From: Acidovorax_G sp046289925
Lineage (GTDB): Bacteria > Pseudomonadota > Gammaproteobacteria > Burkholderiales > Burkholderiaceae_C
DNA length: 9,852 bases
Assembly (NCBI GenBank): GCA_046289925.1
Contig: JBKBUN010000119.1
Coordinates: forward strand, 1-9,852
Reading direction: 5' to 3'
Shown: positions 7,593-9,852 of the stretch, piece after piece
Layout of the letters: each line of letters begins with the position of its first letter
How positions within the stretch are numbered: the stretch's first letter is position 1
Translations under genes and position numbers: made by a program
The notes under the pieces: model-generated
What the model was told of the DNA's origin: nothing
Databases searched by the model: none
What the model saw: only the letters and a program-made list of their open reading frames with translations

Positions 7593-7780
7593 CCTAGGAG
7601 CTTGTCGGACTTGGGGACTTGGGAATCGTCGGCTGCATGCCCATGGCCCATGGGCCGCAGCGGTCCATTGTTCACCGCGTCTTGGGGCCGCACAGCCCCG
7701 CGATGGGGCTGCCAACACGGCGAAAACGGTCCTCGCTGGGGCTCATGTTCGCTTTCGACGCCCCAAGTCCGGCAGACTCC
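7593..7780 (+). repeat. Interspersed palindromic repeat, copy 2
   Basis: Same element as 3420-3590 and in the same orientation: it begins CCTAGGAGCTTGTCGGACTT and ends at CCCCAAGTCC...GCAGACTCC (7761-7780), but lacks the outermost right-end TAGG. The central stem AGCCCC/GGGGCT (7694-7699 with 7705-7710) is kept. Compared with copy 1 the left arm carries a tandem duplication of ACTTGGGG near 7609-7624 and about 11 extra bases that create the palindrome GCCCATGG-C-CCATGGGC (7639-7655). The right arm is close to copy 1. The element sits about 70 bp upstream of the chemotaxis gene start. Confidence 0.88.
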
Positions 7781-7876
7781 TTCACGGTTCGCGCCTGCGT
7801 GCCTGCGGGGTCTTTGGTCCTTCGTCTGACGGCACCGGACACCGCCCGTGGCGGCGATGGCATACCAGGGGCTGCG

Positions 7877-7919
7877 CGGCGCAGGGGGGGGCGGCGCAGG
7901 AGGGGCGGCGCAGGAGGGG
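7877..7919. repeat. GC-rich tandem repeat, 3 units of 14-15 bp
   Basis: The unit CGGCGCAGGAGGGG occurs at 7892-7905 and 7906-7919, with a variant that has a run of eight G at 7877-7891. The homopolymer and tandem structure make it a likely length-variable (slippage-prone) site. No coding function is seen. Confidence 0.8.
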
Positions 7920-7943
7920 TGGCGATCCGATTTCCACCCGAGT

Positions 7944-7966
7944 TGTGGATAACTTTGTTGAAATCC
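7944..7966 (+). repeat. 23-bp direct repeat, copy A, containing a perfect DnaA box
   Basis: TGTGGATAACTTTGTTGA followed by AATCC; the same 23 bases recur at 8279-8301 with one mismatch. The first nine bases (7944-7952) are the exact reverse complement of the consensus DnaA box TTATCCACA. A perfect box inside a longer conserved repeat is unlikely to be accidental in DNA of this GC content. Confidence 0.75.
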
Positions 7967-8012
7967 TGTCGCCACGGCCTGCAGGGCCAAGCGTCATGCG
8001 GCCCGCCTTGGA

Positions 8013-8031
8013 ATGCCCATGGCATGGGCAT
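8013..8031. repeat. 19-bp near-perfect palindrome
   Basis: ATGCCCATG-G-CATGGGCAT: 9-bp arms around a single central base. It resembles the 17-bp palindrome at 7639-7655 inside repeat copy 2 (shared GCCCATGG and CATGGGC words). It could be a protein-binding site or a remnant of the same kind of insertion. No regulator is identifiable. Confidence 0.5.
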
Positions 8032-8131
8032 AGGCAAAAAAGCGTTATGAATCAAGCCACTTTGCGAAAAATGATCCGCAATCTGCGCCAGCGCCCGGGT
8101 TGCGATACCACCATTCCCGCCGCGTGCATGG

Positions 8132-8140
8132 TGTGCATAA
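8132..8140 (+). promoter_or_regulatory. Relaxed DnaA box
   Basis: TGTGCATAA is the reverse complement of TTATGCACA, which fits the relaxed DnaA consensus TTWTNCACA. It has the same orientation as the two perfect boxes at 7944-7952 and 8279-8287 and lies between them. Confidence 0.4.
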
Positions 8141-8187
8141 GTGAAGGCGGGGGCATCCGTCAAGCCTTGTGTGCGAAGAGTGCTCTC

Positions 8188-8208
8188 CCCGATTTCGGTC
8201 GGGTTTTT
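8188..8208 (+). terminator. Intrinsic terminator on the plus strand
   Basis: Stem CCCGA (8188-8192) / TCGGG (8199-8203) with loop TTTCGG, followed directly by TTTTT (8204-8208). The T-run is only on the plus-strand side, so it would stop plus-strand transcripts. The nearest annotated plus-strand gene ends at 3374, so the terminator appears to belong to an unannotated transcript starting within the preceding few hundred bases. Confidence 0.6.
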
Positions 8209-8278
8209 GGAGTCTTTCCTGTGCTTTGTGCGGCAAGTGCTTGATTTGTCTTGGAATTTCAGAGTAATTCCACAAAAC

Positions 8279-8301
8279 TGTGGATAACTTTGTTGATATC
8301 C
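8279..8301 (+). repeat. 23-bp direct repeat, copy B, with perfect DnaA box beside an AT-rich tract
   Basis: TGTGGATAACTTTGTTGA followed by TATCC, matching 7944-7966 except for one base. The DnaA box TGTGGATAA is at 8279-8287. The 60 bases at 8241-8300 contain only 19 G or C (about 32%), far below the flanking genes, which is the arrangement expected of a DNA-unwinding region next to a DnaA site. TCCACA (8269-8274) and TGTGGA (8279-8284) also form a small inverted repeat. Confidence 0.75.
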
Positions 8302-8405
8302 CGGGGTGAGAGCCGCTAAACCCTTGTCGCTGCGTGTTTCCCTTGCGTTGCTCAGGAAATCGGCAATGGTGCAGACGCTAATGAAATCAAGCACTTAGCG
8401 CGATT

Positions 8406-8422
8406 GTGACAGTCTGTGTCAC
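8406..8422. promoter_or_regulatory. Inverted repeat GTGACA-N5-TGTCAC downstream of hemE
   Basis: A perfect 6-bp inverted repeat with spacer GTCTG, about 54 bp past the hemE stop codon on the minus strand. It could be an operator or a hairpin at the hemE 3' end. There is no T-run on either side, so it is not a typical intrinsic terminator. Confidence 0.3.
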
Positions 8423-8475
8423 GCCGCGAATGCTGCGCTGCAACCGGCGCGCGCAGCACCCGAAGTGTGCACAAG

Positions 8476-9597
8476 TCAGCCGCGCGCGCGCTGCTGGCGG
8501 GAGTACTGGTGCACGGTTTCAACCAGCGCCGCCACATGCTCGGGTGGCGTGAACTGGCTGATGCCATGGCCCAGGTTGAAGATGTGGGTGGGGCCGGTGG
8601 TGCTGCGGTCGGTATGGGGCGTGCCAAAGCTGTCGAGTGCGGCCCGCGCCTGTGCGGCCACCTGTTCGGGCGGGGCAAACAGTACGTTGGGGTCGATGTT
8701 GCCCTGCAGCGCCTTGCCCGGGCCACCGGGCTGGCCGCCCACCAGTGCGCGGGCCTTGCCGAGATGGACGGTCCAGTCCAGGCCCAGCACCTCACAGTCG
8801 AGGTCTTGCATGTCGGGGAGCCAAATACCACCGCCTTTGGTGAACACAATGCGCGGCACATCCTGGCCATCCACCCCGGTGCGCTTGAGTTGCGCGAGCA
8901 CGCGTTTCGTGTAGCCGAGGCTGAAGGTCTGAAAGCAGCCGTCGGCCAGCACGCCGCCCCAGCTGTCGAACACCATCACGGCCTGCGCGCCTGCGTCGAT
9001 CTGCGCGTTCAGGTAGGCGGCCACGGCATCGGCATTGACGGCCAGGATGCGGTGCATCAGGTCGGGGCGCGCGTACATCAGGCTCTTGACGAGGCGGTAG
9101 TCGTCGCTGCCCTTGCCTTCGACCATGTAGCAGGCCAGCGTCCAGGGGCTGCCCGAGAAGCCGATCAGCGGCACGCGGCCGTTCAGCGCGCGGCGGATGC
9201 TGGTGACAGCGTCGAACACGTAGCGCAGCGTGTCCATGTCGGGCACGGCCAGGCGCGCTACGGCGGCTTCGTCGCGCACCACCTGGGCAAAGCGTGGGCC
9301 TTCGCCTTCGGCAAACGACAGGCCCAGTCCCATGGCGTCGGGCACGGTGAGGATGTCAGAAAACAGAATGGCCGCATCGAGCGCAAAGCGATCGAGCGGC
9401 TGCAGCGTGACCTCGGTGGCGTATTCCACGCTGGTGGCCAGCCCCATGAAGCTGCCTGCCTTGGCGCGCGTGGCCTTGTATTCCGGCAGGTATCTGCCAG
9501 CCTGGCGCATGAGCCACAGCGGCGTGTAGTCGGTGGCCTGGCGGCGGCAGGCGCGCAAGAAGGTGTCGTTCTGCAGGGGGGCAAAGGTTGTGTGCAT
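8476..9597 (-). CDS. hemE: Uroporphyrinogen decarboxylase
   Basis: Cytoplasmic enzyme that removes four carboxyl groups from uroporphyrinogen III to give coproporphyrinogen III in haem biosynthesis. From the ATG at 9597 the protein has 373 residues, slightly longer than E. coli HemE (354). Family signatures are present: PLWLMRQAGRYLPEY at 26-40 with substrate arginines R31 and R35, FSDILTVPDAMG at 79-90 with the catalytic aspartate D81, the second signature GFSGSPWTLACYM at 146-158 with Y157, FDSWGG at 210-215 with S212, and LGHGIS near 342-347 with H344. The open frame extends upstream to 9738, but that 47-residue extension is unlike the family and the M at 9597 begins the normal MHTTFAPLQNDTFLRACRRQ. 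The ribosome-binding site is weak. The gene is monocistronic by appearance: more than 900 bp of non-coding DNA follows. Repeat copy 3 lies about 180 bp upstream. Confidence 0.96.
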   Translation of the reverse strand: MHTTFAPLQNDTFLRACRRQATDYTPLWLMRQAGRYLPEYKATRAKAGSFMGLATSVEYATEVTLQPLDRFALDAAILFSDILTVPDAMGLGLSFAEGEGPRFAQVVRDEAAVARLAVPDMDTLRYVFDAVTSIRRALNGRVPLIGFSGSPWTLACYMVEGKGSDDYRLVKSLMYARPDLMHRILAVNADAVAAYLNAQIDAGAQAVMVFDSWGGVLADGCFQTFSLGYTKRVLAQLKRTGVDGQDVPRIVFTKGGGIWLPDMQDLDCEVLGLDWTVHLGKARALVGGQPGGPGKALQGNIDPNVLFAPPEQVAAQARAALDSFGTPHTDRSTTGPTHIFNLGHGISQFTPPEHVAALVETVHQYSRQQRARG

Positions 9598-9613
9598 GTC
9601 CGCGATTGTCGCA

Positions 9614-9632
9614 GGGGGCGCACAGGGCCCCC
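9614..9632. promoter_or_regulatory. Hairpin in the hemE leader
   Basis: GGGGGC (9614-9619) and GCCCCC (9627-9632) pair across a 7-base loop, 16 bp before the hemE ATG. A strong GC stem this close to the start could limit translation initiation, but it may also be chance in GC-rich sequence. The rest of 9598-9775 shows no clear promoter. Confidence 0.3.
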
Positions 9633-9775
9633 GGCCTGCGGGTGGCACGATTCCGAGCGGCAGGCGCAACCGACCTGCCATCCTTGCCAGGGGCCTCAAG
9701 TGGTACCACGACTGACCCATGCGGTCTTTACGCCCCATGTGACCGAAACGTTTTCGCTGTTCTTCCGCCCTCCGT

Positions 9776-9852
9776 CCTAGGAGCCTGTCGGACTTGGGGC
9801 GTCGAAAGCGAAAATGAGCCCCAGCGAGGACAGTTTTCGCCGTATTTGCAGC
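9776..9852 (-). repeat. Interspersed palindromic repeat, copy 3 (opposite orientation, cut by window edge)
   Basis: It begins CCTAGGAGCCTGTCGGACTT and continues with the sequence that in copy 1 is the reverse complement of the right arm. Over the 77 visible bases it differs from the reversed copy 1 at about five positions. It is thus inverted relative to copies 1 and 2. The remaining half lies beyond the window. It is upstream of hemE, outside any recognised gene. Confidence 0.88.

Larger units (their letters stand above)
7526..8475. other. Long gene-free region between hemE and the chemotaxis gene
   Basis: About 950 bp in which I see no convincing protein gene. From left to right it holds the AT-rich inverted repeat (7533-7557), palindromic repeat copy 2 (7593-7780), a GC-rich tandem repeat (7877-7919), a DnaA box in the first copy of a 23-bp repeat (7944-7966), a 19-bp palindrome (8013-8031), a relaxed DnaA box (8132-8140), a plus-strand intrinsic terminator (8188-8208), an AT-rich tract (8241-8300) with the second repeat and DnaA box (8279-8301), and a small inverted repeat (8406-8422). 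From about 8040 to 8400 the base composition is clearly less GC-rich than the flanking genes. Long open frames on both strands here lack coding-like third-position bias. Confidence 0.7.

Noticed and set aside
8047..8244. A 65-codon plus-strand frame starting MNQATLRKMIRNLRQR
   Set aside because: Third codon positions are far less GC-rich than in the neighbouring genes, no Shine-Dalgarno is present, and the intrinsic terminator at 8188-8208 lies inside the frame.
7672..8394. A 240-codon minus-strand open frame across the hemE/chemoreceptor gap
   Set aside because: It runs through repeat copy 2, the tandem repeat and both DnaA-box repeats, shows no domain, and its length is expected by chance in high-GC DNA.
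8405..8422. TGTGAC...GTCAC as a possible CRP/FNR site
   Set aside because: The spacing between half-sites does not fit the CRP or FNR consensus, and it lies downstream of hemE rather than at a promoter.
9598..9738. N-terminal extension of HemE back to an ATG at 9738
   Set aside because: HemE proteins begin close to the FLRAC...PLWLMRQAGRY region; the extra 47 residues are not family-like and the ATG at 9597 fits.
9750..9765. GAAACGTTTTC-like near-palindrome upstream of hemE, resembling a LacI/PurR-type operator
   Set aside because: The symmetry is broken by an extra base and the resemblance is too weak to name a regulator.

Overview
The window is high-GC DNA with strong G/C bias at third codon positions. 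Its proteins (PriA, HemE, a Rep-type helicase, a LivK-like binding protein) look betaproteobacterial, most likely Comamonadaceae (Acidovorax-like). That placement rests on protein flavour and on recalled hemE/priA proximity in Burkholderiales; no search was run. It is chromosomal housekeeping sequence, with no phage, integrase, CRISPR array or transposase visible.

Layout: 1-729 (minus) is the N-terminal third of a Rep/UvrD superfamily 1 helicase that runs off the left edge. About 290 bp further on, in divergent orientation, 1022-2296 (plus) is a secreted branched-chain-amino-acid-type binding protein, followed by an AEC-family permease at 2421-3374 (plus). The minus strand then carries priA (3691-5814), a methyl-accepting chemotaxis protein (5897-7525) and hemE (8476-9597). 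hemE and the chemotaxis gene are separated by about 950 bp with no convincing gene.

The most unusual content is non-coding. (1) Three copies of a roughly 170-190 bp element, bounded by CCTAGGAG and CTGTCGGACTTGGG inverted ends, lie at 3420-3590, 7593-7780 and 9776-9852 (cut by the window edge). Each complete copy is an imperfect palindrome over its whole length, so it could form a long hairpin or cruciform. Copies 1 and 2 share one orientation and copy 3 is reversed. (2) The hemE/chemotaxis gap holds two perfect DnaA boxes inside a 23-bp direct repeat, a third relaxed box, and a 60-bp tract of about 32% GC beside one of them: an origin-like or DnaA-binding module without dnaA. (3) The same gap has a plus-strand intrinsic terminator with no plus-strand gene before it, which suggests an unannotated small RNA. 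(4) A perfect AT-rich 10-bp inverted repeat lies just upstream of the chemotaxis gene start.

The genes do not form one pathway. rep and priA both serve replication restart and fork processing, hemE makes haem precursors, and the binding protein, permease and chemoreceptor deal with solutes and sensing. No defence system or biosynthetic cluster was recognised.
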